From: an uncultured Algibacter sp.
Lineage (GTDB): Bacteria > Bacteroidota > Bacteroidia > Flavobacteriales > Flavobacteriaceae
NCBI RefSeq assembly: GCF_947487575.1
Contig: NZ_CANKXG010000001.1
Span: forward strand, 62,001 to 126,000
Length of the DNA: 64,000 nt
Direction: 5' to 3'
The notes under the pieces were generated by a model. The model saw only the letters and a program-made list of their open reading frames with translations. It was not told the DNA's origin and did not search any database. Each line of letters opens with the position of its first letter. Within the stretch, counting starts at the first letter, position 1. This document shows positions 55,635 to 63,990 of the stretch, piece after piece. The position numbers and the translations under genes were made by a program.

Positions 55635-56723
55635 ATGAAAAAGTATATCTTAAAACTTATTGTAATGCTATTAATCATTTCTTGTAGTAGCATCTCTGAT
55701 GATAATGACCAAAATGGAATTGGCGGTCCAAGTTCAACTCCTATAAACGAAACAACAAATGATAACTCATGGTTAATTCCTATTAACGAAATAAGAGATG
55801 GTGGACCAGGAAAAGATGGTATTCCTTCTATAGACAGCCCAAACTTTACAAATGCAAAGGATGTTGATTTTTTAAATGATAATGATTTAGTAATTGGTAT
55901 TATTAATAATAATGAAGTAAAAGCTTATCCGCATATCATTATGGATTGGCATGAAGTTAGTAATGATCAAGTTGGCAATGATTTTGTTACTATAAATTAC
56001 TGCCCATTAACTGGTACCGCTTTTGCATGGGAAAGTATAGCAGATGGAACACGAAGTTCTTTTGGTGTATCTGGATTACTTTATAATGCTAATTTGATTT
56101 TATATGATAGAAATACAGATAGCAATTGGTCTCAATTGGGTTTAGAGTGTATTAATGGAGAACTAATAAGTGCTAAACCTATTTTGCTAGATGTAGTTGA
56201 AACAGACTGGAAAACATGGAAAGCTTTGTATCCAGATTCTAAAATTTTGAATAGGCAAACTGGATTTTCTAGAACTTATGGGACATCACCCTATGGTAAT
56301 TACGCCACTAATAATGATTTTTTTATTTTTAGACCTGATATTATAAATTCTACACTACCCCATAAAGAACGTGTATATTGCATAATTGATGATAACACAT
56401 CAAAAGCTTATCAATTTTCAAGTTTTGCTGGAGGTAAAGTAATTAAAGACTCCTTAAATGAGAAAGATTATTTAATAGTTGGTAATGAATTTATAATTAA
56501 TGCTTTCGAGCTTTCACCTGAATATGCTAACACCAATTTCCAATACGAATTTAATGAGGCTGAGGGGACCATTTTTATCGATGATTCTGGAAATGCATGG
56601 TCTATTTTTGGAGAAATTATATCTGGCCCAAATGCTGGAGAATCTTTAGGCAAAGCTAAATCTGTAGTTAGTTATTGGTTTGCTATTGCTGCATTTTATC
56701 CAAATCCAGAAATCTACACTTAA
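55635..56723 (+). CDS. DUF3179-domain lipoprotein
   Basis: This 362-residue protein has a lipoprotein signal (LKLIVMLLIISCSSISDD, lipobox LIIS-C) followed by an Asp/Asn-rich tether. The DUF3179 domain covers about residues 48-360 with the hallmark INYCPLTGTAFAWE near 121 (one of few conserved Cys residues) and AYPHIIMDWHEV just before, and with the typical GFSRTYGTSPYGNY. The role of the family is unknown; a redox or metal-related role is often guessed because of the Cys and the two conserved His, but I see no proof. It follows a barrel protein gene by 10 bp and precedes a strong terminator. Confidence 0.88.
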   Translation: MKKYILKLIVMLLIISCSSISDDNDQNGIGGPSSTPINETTNDNSWLIPINEIRDGGPGKDGIPSIDSPNFTNAKDVDFLNDNDLVIGIINNNEVKAYPHIIMDWHEVSNDQVGNDFVTINYCPLTGTAFAWESIADGTRSSFGVSGLLYNANLILYDRNTDSNWSQLGLECINGELISAKPILLDVVETDWKTWKALYPDSKILNRQTGFSRTYGTSPYGNYATNNDFFIFRPDIINSTLPHKERVYCIIDDNTSKAYQFSSFAGGKVIKDSLNEKDYLIVGNEFIINAFELSPEYANTNFQYEFNEAEGTIFIDDSGNAWSIFGEIISGPNAGESLGKAKSVVSYWFAIAAFYPNPEIYT

Positions 56724-56736
56724 TTATAGACATATT

Positions 56737-56776
56737 AAAAAAGGCTGAAATCAAAATTTTGATTTCAGCCTTTTTT
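56737..56776. terminator. Bidirectional terminator between convergent lipoprotein genes
   Basis: A perfect 20-bp inverted repeat: AAAAAAGGCTGAAATCAAAA (56737-56756) pairs with its complement 56757-56776. It ends both the DUF3179 gene and the convergent lipocalin-like gene. Confidence 0.92.
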
Positions 56777-56780
56777 AATA

Positions 56781-57290
56781 CTAGATTTCTATAAATTTCT
56801 CAAAAAGAAGTTCTGTAGCTATATCACTTAATTCACCAAAAGGATCTGCTGACACATAAGCTGCTCTATCTCCTACAAACCTAACTGTTGCTGAATCAGA
56901 TAATCCGCCTGTAGAAGTAAGTGTAAGGGTATTATCTTCAAAACTCCAGGTTCCTATTTGTTCATTAACATCAACACATGTATAGATTGGATTAGTAGGA
57001 TTTGTATTTATAACCAAATCTAAAACTGCAACTTCCAAAGTAACAGTATTATCTGCTCTTAAATCTATAGAAAGCACATAACAAGCTAAGTTAGGTAATG
57101 CTGTTTGCAGCCCTAGGGCTTCTTCCTGTTTTTCAGGCGTAATAGAAGTATCTATCACAAAATCTGATAATACCCAATACCCAACAATTTGATTGACTTC
57201 GTTTTTTTTATCCTCAGTATCATCAGAAGAATTTGAACATGATAATGTAAATAGCAAAAATGATAAAGTAATGATTTTAATAATTTTCAT
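56781..57290 (-). CDS. Lipocalin-like lipoprotein
   Basis: This 169-residue protein has a lipoprotein signal (IITLSFLLFTLSCSNSS, lipobox TLSC) and a short Asp/Glu/Lys tether. A small beta-barrel domain follows, with IVGYWVLSDFVID at the start and IGTWSFEDNTLTLTS later, typical of lipocalin-like domains that are common in Bacteroidota. No ligand can be predicted. It ends at a shared terminator, and an inverted repeat lies 13 bp upstream of its start, possibly an operator. Confidence 0.82.
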   Translation of the reverse strand: MKIIKIITLSFLLFTLSCSNSSDDTEDKKNEVNQIVGYWVLSDFVIDTSITPEKQEEALGLQTALPNLACYVLSIDLRADNTVTLEVAVLDLVINTNPTNPIYTCVDVNEQIGTWSFEDNTLTLTSTGGLSDSATVRFVGDRAAYVSADPFGELSDIATELLFEKFIEI

Positions 57291-57302
57291 TTGAATTTAA
57301 TT

Positions 57303-57331
57303 TTATGTTTATTATGTATACATAAACATAA
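57303..57331. promoter_or_regulatory. Inverted repeat upstream of the lipocalin-like gene
   Basis: TTATGTTTAT (57303-57312) and ATAAACATAA (57322-57331) are perfect 10-bp complementary arms around a 9-bp AT-rich spacer (TATGTATAC). It lies 13-41 bp upstream of the start codon, where an operator or an early leader hairpin would be expected. AT-rich composition raises the chance of coincidence, but a 10-bp arm match is unusual. Confidence 0.4.
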
Positions 57332-57388
57332 ATTAAAAATGTCATCATTAAAATTTATAAAAAAAAAATTAACTACTAAAGACATAAG

Positions 57389-59341
57389 TTAGCGTCGCTT
57401 TTTCTTTGATTTAAATTTAGCTTTATTCTTGCGCTTATTAAAAGGAATAGCATCATCAAAAGTATGTTTTGCTTCACCACTAGGTTTATTTTTACGCCAC
57501 TTTTCTGTCTTTTCAGGAAGTAAGACATCTAATAAATCCTGTCGCCCAAGTTTATTCAAAGTCTTTTTAATCCACGCTTTGTTTTCATCTTTATACCAAA
57601 AGAAAAAACGATGTTGCTCATCTTTTTCTTTGCGAGTTATGGGCGTGTTTACTTTTTTTAGAGTGTATGGGTGATAACCACTATAATAAATAACTGTAGC
57701 CACCGTCATGGGTGTAGGCGTAAAGCCTTGAACTTGTTCAAGTTGAAAGCCCATGTCTTTAGTTTCTGCAGCCAAATTAGCCATGTCTTCAGCTTCACAA
57801 GCTGGATGATTCGAAATAAAATAAGGTATCAATTGTAGTTTCAACCCTTTCTTAATATTAATCTTATCAAAACGTTCCTTAAACTTATGGAAATAACTAA
57901 AAGACGGTTTTCTCATCAATTTCAATACAGGATCACTTGTGTGTTCTGGCGCTACTTTAAGTCTTCCAGAAACGTGTTTTGTCATGACCTCTTCGGTATA
58001 ATCATCCAACTCTTTAGGGTCGGCATTTTTATTAAATTCAGGCACCAACATATCGTGGCGAATACCACTACCAATAAACGATTTCTTCACTTTCGGATGA
58101 CTATCAACCGCTTGATATAAATCTGTTAAAGGCTTATGAGACGTATCCAGATTGCTACAAATCACAGGCGAAATACAACTAGGCGCTACACACTTATCAC
58201 AAATGGACTGAACTTTCCCTTTCATCTTGTACATATTCGCACTTGGGCCACCAATATCAGACAAATAGCCTTTAAAATCTGGCATATTTGCAACCTTATC
58301 TACCTCTCGCAATACCGATTCCTGACTACGAGACGCAATAAACTTCCCTTGGTGAGCAGAAATAGTACAGAAACTACACCCTCCAAAACACCCACGGTGA
58401 ATGTTAATAGAAAACTTAATCATTTCAAACGCAGGTATTGGTCCGCGCTTATTATATTTTGGGTGAGGCATTCGTGTATAAGGCAACTCAAAAGACGCAT
58501 CAATTTCATCCTCAGTCATTGTAGGGTAAGGCGGATTAATCATCAAGGTCTTATCACCTACCTTCTGAAAAATACGTCTAGCAGCCAATTTATTACTCTC
58601 CTGCTCTATTGTTTTAAAATTAGAAGCATATTTCTTTTTATCCTTTAAGCAAACCTCATGCGATACAATTTCAACATCTTCCCAATTACTATTTTTTGGA
58701 ACTTTAGCATCCGCATCCAATAAAATAGCAGTTTGCTTAATAGTAGTAATACTAGAAAATGGAACCCCTTTTTGCAACAAACGTACCACTTCTCGTAAGG
58801 GTTGCTCGCCCATACCATACACCAACATATCCGCTTTCGAAGATTCTAAAATAGTAGGCATAAGCTTATCACTCCAATAATCATAATGGGTTACACGTCG
58901 CAACGATGCTTCAATCCCCCCAATTAAAACCGGCACATCAGGCCATTTTTCCTTTAAAATATTCGAATACACCGTACTCGCATAATCCGGCCTAAACCCT
59001 ATATCACCATTTGGCGTATACGCATCCTTATCGCGGCGTTTTTTATTCGCATTATAATTACTAATCATGGGATCCATACAACCACCAGTTACCCCAAAAA
59101 ACAATTTTGGAGCACCCAATTTCACAAAATCCTGAAGATTATCATTCACGTTAGGCTGCGGCACAATAGCCACACGCAAACCGTAACTCTCTAAAATCCG
59201 ACCAATAACGGCAGGTCCAAACGACGGATGATCCACATAAGCATCACCGCTAAACAAAATCACGTCCAGCGCATCCCAACCGCGTATTTTCACCTCTTTA
59301 TTTGTGGTAGGCAACCAATCCGAAAGCTTTAATTCCTCCAT
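57389..59341 (-). CDS. YgiQ-family radical SAM protein
   Basis: The start is set at 59341 (MEELKLSDWLPTT), nine residues after the most upstream possible ATG (59368, which would add the unusual MFFAYFCSA). The protein then has 650 residues, similar to YgiQ of other bacteria. It shows the N-terminal B12-binding-like region (ALDVILFSGDAYVDHPSFG) and the radical SAM cluster motif CxxxCxxC in HRGCFGGCSFCTISAHQG near residue 317. The C-terminal domain ends in a very basic Lys/Arg tail. The biological role of YgiQ proteins is not established. It is a monocistronic gene. Confidence 0.93.
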   Translation of the reverse strand: MEELKLSDWLPTTNKEVKIRGWDALDVILFSGDAYVDHPSFGPAVIGRILESYGLRVAIVPQPNVNDNLQDFVKLGAPKLFFGVTGGCMDPMISNYNANKKRRDKDAYTPNGDIGFRPDYASTVYSNILKEKWPDVPVLIGGIEASLRRVTHYDYWSDKLMPTILESSKADMLVYGMGEQPLREVVRLLQKGVPFSSITTIKQTAILLDADAKVPKNSNWEDVEIVSHEVCLKDKKKYASNFKTIEQESNKLAARRIFQKVGDKTLMINPPYPTMTEDEIDASFELPYTRMPHPKYNKRGPIPAFEMIKFSINIHRGCFGGCSFCTISAHQGKFIASRSQESVLREVDKVANMPDFKGYLSDIGGPSANMYKMKGKVQSICDKCVAPSCISPVICSNLDTSHKPLTDLYQAVDSHPKVKKSFIGSGIRHDMLVPEFNKNADPKELDDYTEEVMTKHVSGRLKVAPEHTSDPVLKLMRKPSFSYFHKFKERFDKINIKKGLKLQLIPYFISNHPACEAEDMANLAAETKDMGFQLEQVQGFTPTPMTVATVIYYSGYHPYTLKKVNTPITRKEKDEQHRFFFWYKDENKAWIKKTLNKLGRQDLLDVLLPEKTEKWRKNKPSGEAKHTFDDAIPFNKRKNKAKFKSKKKRR

Positions 59342-59396
59342 AGCACTGCAAAAATAAGCAAAAAACAACGCTTACACATTATAAGTCAATTAATTT

Positions 59397-59487
59397 GGGC
59401 GTTACCACAAGGGTCGGGCTTTCACTACTCAATCCCTCCTATATCGGGGATTTCAAACATGCCGTTCAATCCCTAACGCAAGCCTGC
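59397..59487 (-). repeat. Head/tail repeat copy C (compact form)
   Basis: Read on the minus strand the copy is GCGTTAGGGATTGAACGGC, then a hairpin (AATCCC/GGGATT at 59431-59436 and 59447-59452), then AGTGAAAGCCCGACCC and GTGGTAACGCCC. Head and tail match copy B almost perfectly, but the middle is unrelated, shorter and still self-complementary. Confidence 0.78.
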
Positions 59488-59727
59488 TTGCAAGAGTCAC
59501 TACTCTAGTCATTAGTCAAAATAAAGAATGAAACGAATAACCAAAAACAATACCTAAGTAAAAAGGTCAACACCCTAATCAATTCGCAGAATTGAACGTC
59601 AAGGCGCAGAATAGATGAAGAAAAGTTCCGAGAACAGGAGAACGCAGTTCTACGCGGAGTTTTCAAATCGGTTTTAATACCTATTCTATCGGAATAAAAA
59701 ATTCCTCGGCTTGAACTTGATTTTTTG

Positions 59728-59755
59728 GTTCGTTTTGCATCAAGGCAAAATGAAC
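59728..59755. repeat. REP-like hairpin upstream of tsaC
   Basis: GTTCGTTTTGC and GCAAAATGAAC pair over 11 bp with one G-U pair and a 6-nt ATCAAG loop. It is part of a longer stretch beginning near 59700 (CCTCGGCTTGAACTTGA) that resembles dispersed flavobacterial repeats. No T-tract follows on either strand, so it is not a typical terminator. Confidence 0.55.
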
Positions 59756-59774
59756 AAAATATATTTATTTTAAC

Positions 59775-59782
59775 TAATTTTG
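59775..59782 (+). promoter_or_regulatory. tsaC: Putative -7 box (TAATTTTG) of the tsaC gene
   Basis: An exact TAnnTTTG match 17 bp before the ATG at 59800. The -33 element is not clear. Confidence 0.5.
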
Positions 59783-59799
59783 CAACCTGATTTACAAAA

Positions 59800-60762
59800 A
59801 TGAGTATCATTTCAAAAGACATACAAAAAGCCATTTCACTACTAAGTGCAGATACACTCGTTGCCATACCTACCGAAACAGTATATGGTCTCGCAGGCAA
59901 CATTTTTAGTGAAATAGCAATAAAAAGTATTTTTGAAACTAAAAAACGCCCATTTTTCAACCCGCTAATCGTTCATATACCATCAATAAGTGCCTTAAAT
60001 GATATTGTAAGTCATATCCCAGAAAAAGCAAAATTATTAGCTGAAGCCTTCTGGCCTGGGCCAATGACTTTAGTTTTAAAAAAACAATCTATAATCCCTG
60101 ATTTAATCACTGCTGGAAAAACTACCGTTGCAGTCCGTGTACCAAATCATCCAGTAACCTTAGAACTTTTAAAGCAGTTACCATTCCCTTTAGCAGCACC
60201 TAGTGCAAATCCTTTTGGAAACATTAGCCCCACAAAACCAGAACATGTAGAGCGTTATTTTAAAGATGTTATCGGTCAAGTTTTAGATGGTGGCGCATGT
60301 ACAAATGGTATAGAATCAACCATTATAGGCTTTAAAAATGATGAACCAATCATTTATCGTTTAGGCGCATTAGCTATAGAAGATATTGAATCTGTTGTGG
60401 GGAAAGTAGCCATAAAAAACAAAAAAGAAGAGAGTCCAGATGCCCCAGGGATGTTAGAACGTCATTACGCTCCGGCAACGAAAACCTTCTTAACGGATGC
60501 TATTTCAAAAGAAATAAAAAAGCACCGTGGCAAAAACATTGGCATTCTTACTTTCAAAGAAGACTTAAATGACGAAACTATAACCACACAAATCATCTTA
60601 TCTAAAAAAGGCGATATGCAAGAAGCAGCATCAAAACTTTATGATGCTATGCACGATTTAGACCATCAAAATTTAGACGTTATAATCGCTGAAAAATTTC
60701 CAGATTTTGGACTAGGAAAATCAATTAACGACAGGTTGCAACGTGCTACATTTAGTAGTTAA
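59800..60762 (+). CDS. tsaC: L-threonylcarbamoyladenylate synthase (Sua5/YrdC type)
   Basis: This enzyme makes threonylcarbamoyl-AMP from threonine, bicarbonate and ATP, the first step of the universal t6A modification of ANN-decoding tRNAs. The 320-residue protein has the YrdC domain (residues about 10-200: VAIPTETVYGLAGN, KKRPFFNPLIVHI, FWPGPMTLVLKK, PLAAPSANPFGNISPT) and a C-terminal Sua5 domain of about 110 residues (SPDAPGMLERHYAP). It is therefore the long Sua5 form. It is transcribed alone from a repeat-rich upstream region. Confidence 0.94.
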   Translation: MSIISKDIQKAISLLSADTLVAIPTETVYGLAGNIFSEIAIKSIFETKKRPFFNPLIVHIPSISALNDIVSHIPEKAKLLAEAFWPGPMTLVLKKQSIIPDLITAGKTTVAVRVPNHPVTLELLKQLPFPLAAPSANPFGNISPTKPEHVERYFKDVIGQVLDGGACTNGIESTIIGFKNDEPIIYRLGALAIEDIESVVGKVAIKNKKEESPDAPGMLERHYAPATKTFLTDAISKEIKKHRGKNIGILTFKEDLNDETITTQIILSKKGDMQEAASKLYDAMHDLDHQNLDVIIAEKFPDFGLGKSINDRLQRATFSS

Positions 60763-60816
60763 ATTTCTTTGGCTCCAGCTACCTGATTTTCAACCATAAA
60801 AAAACCTCAAACTAGG

Positions 60817-60847
60817 TTTGGTAATCCAATAGTTTATCGTAAATTTG
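60817..60847 (+). promoter_or_regulatory. rplM: Promoter of rplM-rpsI (TTTG, 19-bp spacer, TAAATTTG)
   Basis: TTTG at 60817-60820 and TAAATTTG at 60840-60847 are spaced by 19 bp, which matches the Bacteroidota primary promoter consensus at both elements. The expected start leaves a leader of about 40 nt before the GTG at 60896. Confidence 0.8.
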
Positions 60848-60895
60848 CAAACTCTTTTTTAAGAGAGGAATGTTTAATAATTAAAAAATCAAAGT

Positions 60896-61351
60896 GTGGA
60901 CACATTAAGCTACAAAACGATTTCAGCAAACAAAGCTACTGTAAATAAGGAGTGGGTTTTGGTTGATGCTGAAGGTCAAGCGCTTGGTCGTTTAGCTTCT
61001 AAAGTTGCAAAACTTATAAGAGGTAAGCACAAGCCAAACTTCACACCTCATGTTGATTGCGGAGATAATGTTATCATTATCAATGCCGAAAAAATCACGT
61101 TATCTGGTAACAAATGGACTGACAAGTCATACATTCGTCACACCGGATACCCAGGAGGTCAAAAAAGTTTAACTGCTACAGAATTGTTTGGAAAAGATCC
61201 TGCAAGAGTAGTAGAAAAAGCGGTTAAAGGCATGTTACCTAAAAACAAATTAGGAGCGGCTTTATTCCGTAATTTAACAGTTGTTGTTGGAACAGAGCAT
61301 GCTCATGCAGCTCAAAAGCCAAAAGCAATAAATCTAGAAGAATTTAAATAA
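60896..61351 (+). CDS. rplM: 50S ribosomal protein L13
   Basis: This is ribosomal protein L13, 151 residues, with the conserved [42 protein letters not shown] and [10 protein letters not shown] segments. Translation starts with GTG ([16 protein letters not shown]), which matches the Bacteroidota N terminus; no ATG lies in a suitable position. The stop is one base before the rpsI start, so the two are translated together. Transcription is from a strong consensus promoter. Confidence 0.97.
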   Translation: MDTLSYKTISANKATVNKEWVLVDAEGQALGRLASKVAKLIRGKHKPNFTPHVDCGDNVIIINAEKITLSGNKWTDKSYIRHTGYPGGQKSLTATELFGKDPARVVEKAVKGMLPKNKLGAALFRNLTVVVGTEHAHAAQKPKAINLEEFK

Positions 61352-61352
61352 C

Positions 61353-61739
61353 ATGGAAGTAATTCACAAAATTGGCCGTAGAAAAACGGCTGTTGCGCGC
61401 GCTTATGTTGCCCCAGGAAAAGGAAACATTACAATCAATAAAAAAGACTTAGCTAATTATTTTACTACTGCTACTTTACAGTACAAAGTAAAACAACCAT
61501 TAGTTTTGACTAACAATGACGCCAACTTTGATATTACAGTAAATGTATATGGAGGTGGTATTACTGGACAAGCTGAGGCTGTTCGTTTAGCAATTTCTCG
61601 TGCAATGTGCGAAGTTGATGCAGAGAACAGATTAACACTTAAACCAGAAGGTTTATTAACAAGAGACCCAAGAATGGTTGAACGTAAAAAATTCGGTCAG
61701 AAGAAAGCTCGTAAGAAGTTTCAATTCTCTAAACGTTAA
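61353..61739 (+). CDS. rpsI: 30S ribosomal protein S9
   Basis: This is ribosomal protein S9, 128 residues, with IGRRKTAVARAYVAPGKG at the start and the basic tail (KKFGQKKARKKFQFSKR), ending in the conserved Lys-Arg that contacts P-site tRNA. It begins one base after the rplM stop. The rpsB leader of 200 bp follows. Confidence 0.97.
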   Translation: MEVIHKIGRRKTAVARAYVAPGKGNITINKKDLANYFTTATLQYKVKQPLVLTNNDANFDITVNVYGGGITGQAEAVRLAISRAMCEVDAENRLTLKPEGLLTRDPRMVERKKFGQKKARKKFQFSKR

Positions 61740-61859
61740 TATTCTGGACATGGTTCAGGATCTGTTTACCAGATTTCTTTATCATTTTCAAATCAAAATT
61801 ATAAATTAAAACAGTTATTGTTGTCCTAGTGTAAAAACAGGATTTAGTTTAGCATCTAA

Positions 61860-61913
61860 ATGAAGCCAAGAGCCAAAAGCAAAAAAGCTAAAAGCCAAAT
61901 GGAACATTGCTAA
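61860..61913 (+). other. Very short basic open frame in the rpsB leader
   Basis: ATG at 61860 opens a 17-codon frame (MKPRAKSKKAKSQMEHC) that ends 26 bp before the rpsB ATG. It is very basic and would be a leader peptide if translated. The underlying DNA is a low-complexity AGCCAA/AAAGC run, so the frame may be a by-product of repetition. Confidence 0.25.
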
Positions 61914-61939
61914 TTCAACAGAACGTAAACTATTACAAA

Positions 61940-62767
61940 ATGGCAGTAGAAGTAAAAGAATTACTTGAAGCAGGTGTACACTTTGGACACCTTACACGTA
62001 AGTGGGATCCAAACATGGCACCTTACGTATATATGGAGCGTAACGGCATTCATATTATAAACCTTTACAAAACAGCGGCTAAAATTGATGAAGCCGGAGC
62101 AGCACTTGCTAAAATTGCTGCTTCTGGACGTAAAATTTTATTCGTTGCAACAAAAAAACAAGCAAAAGATATTGTATCTGAAAAAGCTACAGAAATTAAC
62201 ATGCCTTACATCACAGAAAGATGGCCAGGTGGTATGTTAACTAACTTTGTTACTATTAGAAAAGCAGTTAAAAAAATGGCTTCTATTGATAGAATGAAGA
62301 AAGATGGTACGTTCATGACATTATCTAAAAAAGAGCGTTTACAAGTTGATCGTTTAAGAGCTAAGTTAGAGAAAAACTTAGGTTCTATTTCAGATATGAC
62401 ACGTTTACCAGGTGCTTTATTTGTTGTAGATATTAAGCGTGAGCATATCGCGATTAAAGAAGCACAGAAATTAAACATTCCAATTTTTGCAATGGTAGAT
62501 ACCAACTCTGATCCACGTCAGGTTGATTATGTTATCCCTGCAAATGACGATGCTTCTAAATCAATAGATAAAATCTTAACGCATGTAGCATCTGCAGTAT
62601 CTGGTGGATTAGCTGAACGTAAAGCTGAAAAAGAAGCTGCTGCTGCTCCTAAAGAGGAAGCTCCAAAAGCTAAAAAAGAAGCAAAAACTGAAGCAGTAGT
62701 TGAAAAATCTACTCCTAAAGCTAAAGCTGCACCTGCTAAAAAAGCTGTTGCGGAAGAAGAAGAATAA
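61940..62767 (+). CDS. rpsB: 30S ribosomal protein S2
   Basis: This is ribosomal protein S2. The start is set at 61940 (MAVEVKELLEAGVHFGHLTR), which is the normal N terminus; an upstream in-frame alternative at 61907 would add LIQQNVNYYK-like residues that are not family-typical. Landmarks are HFGHLTRKWDPNM, RWPGGMLTNF, and LFVVDIKREHIAIKEA. The last ~45 residues are an Ala/Lys/Glu-rich extension (KEAAAAPKEEAPKAKKEA) beyond the core. It is followed by tsf, with a hairpin in the gap. Confidence 0.96.
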   Translation: MAVEVKELLEAGVHFGHLTRKWDPNMAPYVYMERNGIHIINLYKTAAKIDEAGAALAKIAASGRKILFVATKKQAKDIVSEKATEINMPYITERWPGGMLTNFVTIRKAVKKMASIDRMKKDGTFMTLSKKERLQVDRLRAKLEKNLGSISDMTRLPGALFVVDIKREHIAIKEAQKLNIPIFAMVDTNSDPRQVDYVIPANDDASKSIDKILTHVASAVSGGLAERKAEKEAAAAPKEEAPKAKKEAKTEAVVEKSTPKAKAAPAKKAVAEEEE

Positions 62768-62788
62768 AAAAACTTAATACAACATTAT

Positions 62789-62836
62789 AAAGTCGTTTGA
62801 TTCTTTTCTTTGTTGAATAAATTGAACGACTTTTTT
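62789..62836 (+). terminator. Hairpin with T-tract between rpsB and tsf
   Basis: AAAGTCGTT (62789-62797) pairs with AACGACTTT (62825-62833), followed by TTTT. The loop is 27 nt. It would be a partial terminator that lowers tsf expression relative to rpsB, and is followed by the tsf ATG 15 bp later. Confidence 0.6.
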
Positions 62837-62850
62837 AAATTATAATCATT

Positions 62851-63825
62851 ATGAGTACTACAGTAAAAATTACAGCCGCTGAAGTAAATAAATTAAGACA
62901 AGCAACTGGTGCAGGTATGATGGACTGCAAAAAAGCTTTAGTTGAAGCTGAAGGTGATTTTGATAAAGCTATTGACGTTCTTCGTAAAAAAGGACAAAAA
63001 GTAGCTGAAAAAAGAGCTGACAGAGATTCTTCTGAAGGTGCTGCTATTTCAAAAATTAATGCAGACCAAACTGAAGGTGTTGCTATAGTTCTAGGATGTG
63101 AAACAGACTTTGTTGGTAAAAACGAAAACTTTTTAGCATTAGCAAGTCAATTAGGAGATATTGCACTTAACACAAATTCTAAAGATGAATTTTTAGCTGC
63201 TGATTTTGGAGGTATGACTGTTGCTGAAAAATTAGTTGAGCAAACAGGTGTTATTGGTGAAAAACTTGAAATCACAGCTTTTGAAAAATTAGAAGCAGCT
63301 TATGTTGGTTCTTATGTTCACATTAACAAGATTGCTGCTTTAGTAGGGTTATCTGCTAAAGTTGATAATGCTGATGTTTTAGTTAAAGATGTAGCAATGC
63401 AAGTAGCTTCTATGGGAGCAACTTCGTTATCATACAAAGATTTTGACCCTGCTTTTGTAGCATCAGAAACTGAAGCTAGAATTGCTGTTATTGAAAAAGA
63501 CAATATTGAATTAGGACGTTTAGGCAAAACACTTAAAAATGTTCCTAAATATATTTCTATGGCTCAATTAACTCCTGAAGTTATTGCTGAAGCTGAAGAA
63601 GCTGCTAAAGCTGAATTAAAAGCTGAAGGTAAACCAGAACAAATCTGGGACAGAATTTTACCTGGAAAAATGGAACGTTTTATTTCTGATAACACAACTT
63701 TAGATCAAGAGCAATGTCTTTTAGATCAAAAATTCATCAAAGATGAAAAGAAAACTGTTGCAGAATATGTTTCTACTTACGGTGAAGTTGAAATTGCAGG
63801 TTTCAAACGCGCTACAGTAGGATAA
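62851..63825 (+). CDS. tsf: Translation elongation factor Ts
   Basis: EF-Ts is the guanine nucleotide exchange factor of EF-Tu. The 324-residue protein has the N-terminal UBA-like domain and the TDFV motif region: KLRQATGAGMMDCKKALVEA (about 14-33), CETDFVGKNENF (about 82-93), and the C-terminal FKRATVG. The length is longer than the E. coli factor by about 40 residues, as usual in this phylum. It follows rpsB. Confidence 0.96.
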   Translation: MSTTVKITAAEVNKLRQATGAGMMDCKKALVEAEGDFDKAIDVLRKKGQKVAEKRADRDSSEGAAISKINADQTEGVAIVLGCETDFVGKNENFLALASQLGDIALNTNSKDEFLAADFGGMTVAEKLVEQTGVIGEKLEITAFEKLEAAYVGSYVHINKIAALVGLSAKVDNADVLVKDVAMQVASMGATSLSYKDFDPAFVASETEARIAVIEKDNIELGRLGKTLKNVPKYISMAQLTPEVIAEAEEAAKAELKAEGKPEQIWDRILPGKMERFISDNTTLDQEQCLLDQKFIKDEKKTVAEYVSTYGEVEIAGFKRATVG

Positions 63826-63883
63826 TTTTTTATGCGACACGTACTAGACTTTTTTAAGTAAAGCGAAAATCCAATAAAAATTC

Positions 63884-63918
63884 AAACCACTATTCTAAAT
63901 TAGAGTAGTGGTTTTTTT
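63884..63918 (+). terminator. Intrinsic terminator after tsf
   Basis: AAACCACTATTCTA (63884-63897) and TAGAGTAGTGGTTT (63901-63914) pair with a single mismatch-like wobble and are followed by TTTTT. It ends the rpsB-tsf transcript. Confidence 0.88.
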
Positions 63919-63965
63919 ATTCTAAAATTCGAGTTTCATAAAATTCAAAAAATAAAAAAAATGTG

Positions 63966-63973
63966 TAGCTTTG
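63966..63973 (+). promoter_or_regulatory. Putative -7 box (TAGCTTTG) of a gene starting at the window edge
   Basis: Exact TAnnTTTG match 17 bp before an ATG at 63991. The spacing to the ATG resembles that of the polA and tsaC promoters in this window. Confidence 0.5.
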
Positions 63974-63990
63974 CTAAACTTCAAATTTAA

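Larger units (their letters stand above)
59342..59799. other. Repeat-rich intergenic region before tsaC
   Basis: A 458-bp gap without a gene. It holds a copy of the head/tail repeat (59397-59487), a degraded stretch with CAAGGCGCAG and TACGCGGAG phrases (59590-59665), a REP-like hairpin (59728-59755) and the tsaC promoter box. I see no intact reading frame with family features. Confidence 0.7.

Noticed and set aside
58136-58648. 170-codon plus-strand frame inside the YgiQ gene
   Set aside because: It is antisense to the radical SAM core, very rich in Arg, Thr and Ile, and has no recognisable domain.
59431-59452. Hairpin in repeat copy C as a transcription terminator for the YgiQ region
   Set aside because: The stem is only 6 bp, has no T-tract on either strand, and lies upstream of the YgiQ start, not after a stop codon.
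59505-59960. 151-codon minus-strand frame running from the repeat region into tsaC
   Set aside because: Half of it is antisense to the tsaC start and half is repeat sequence; no signal, domain or promoter supports it.
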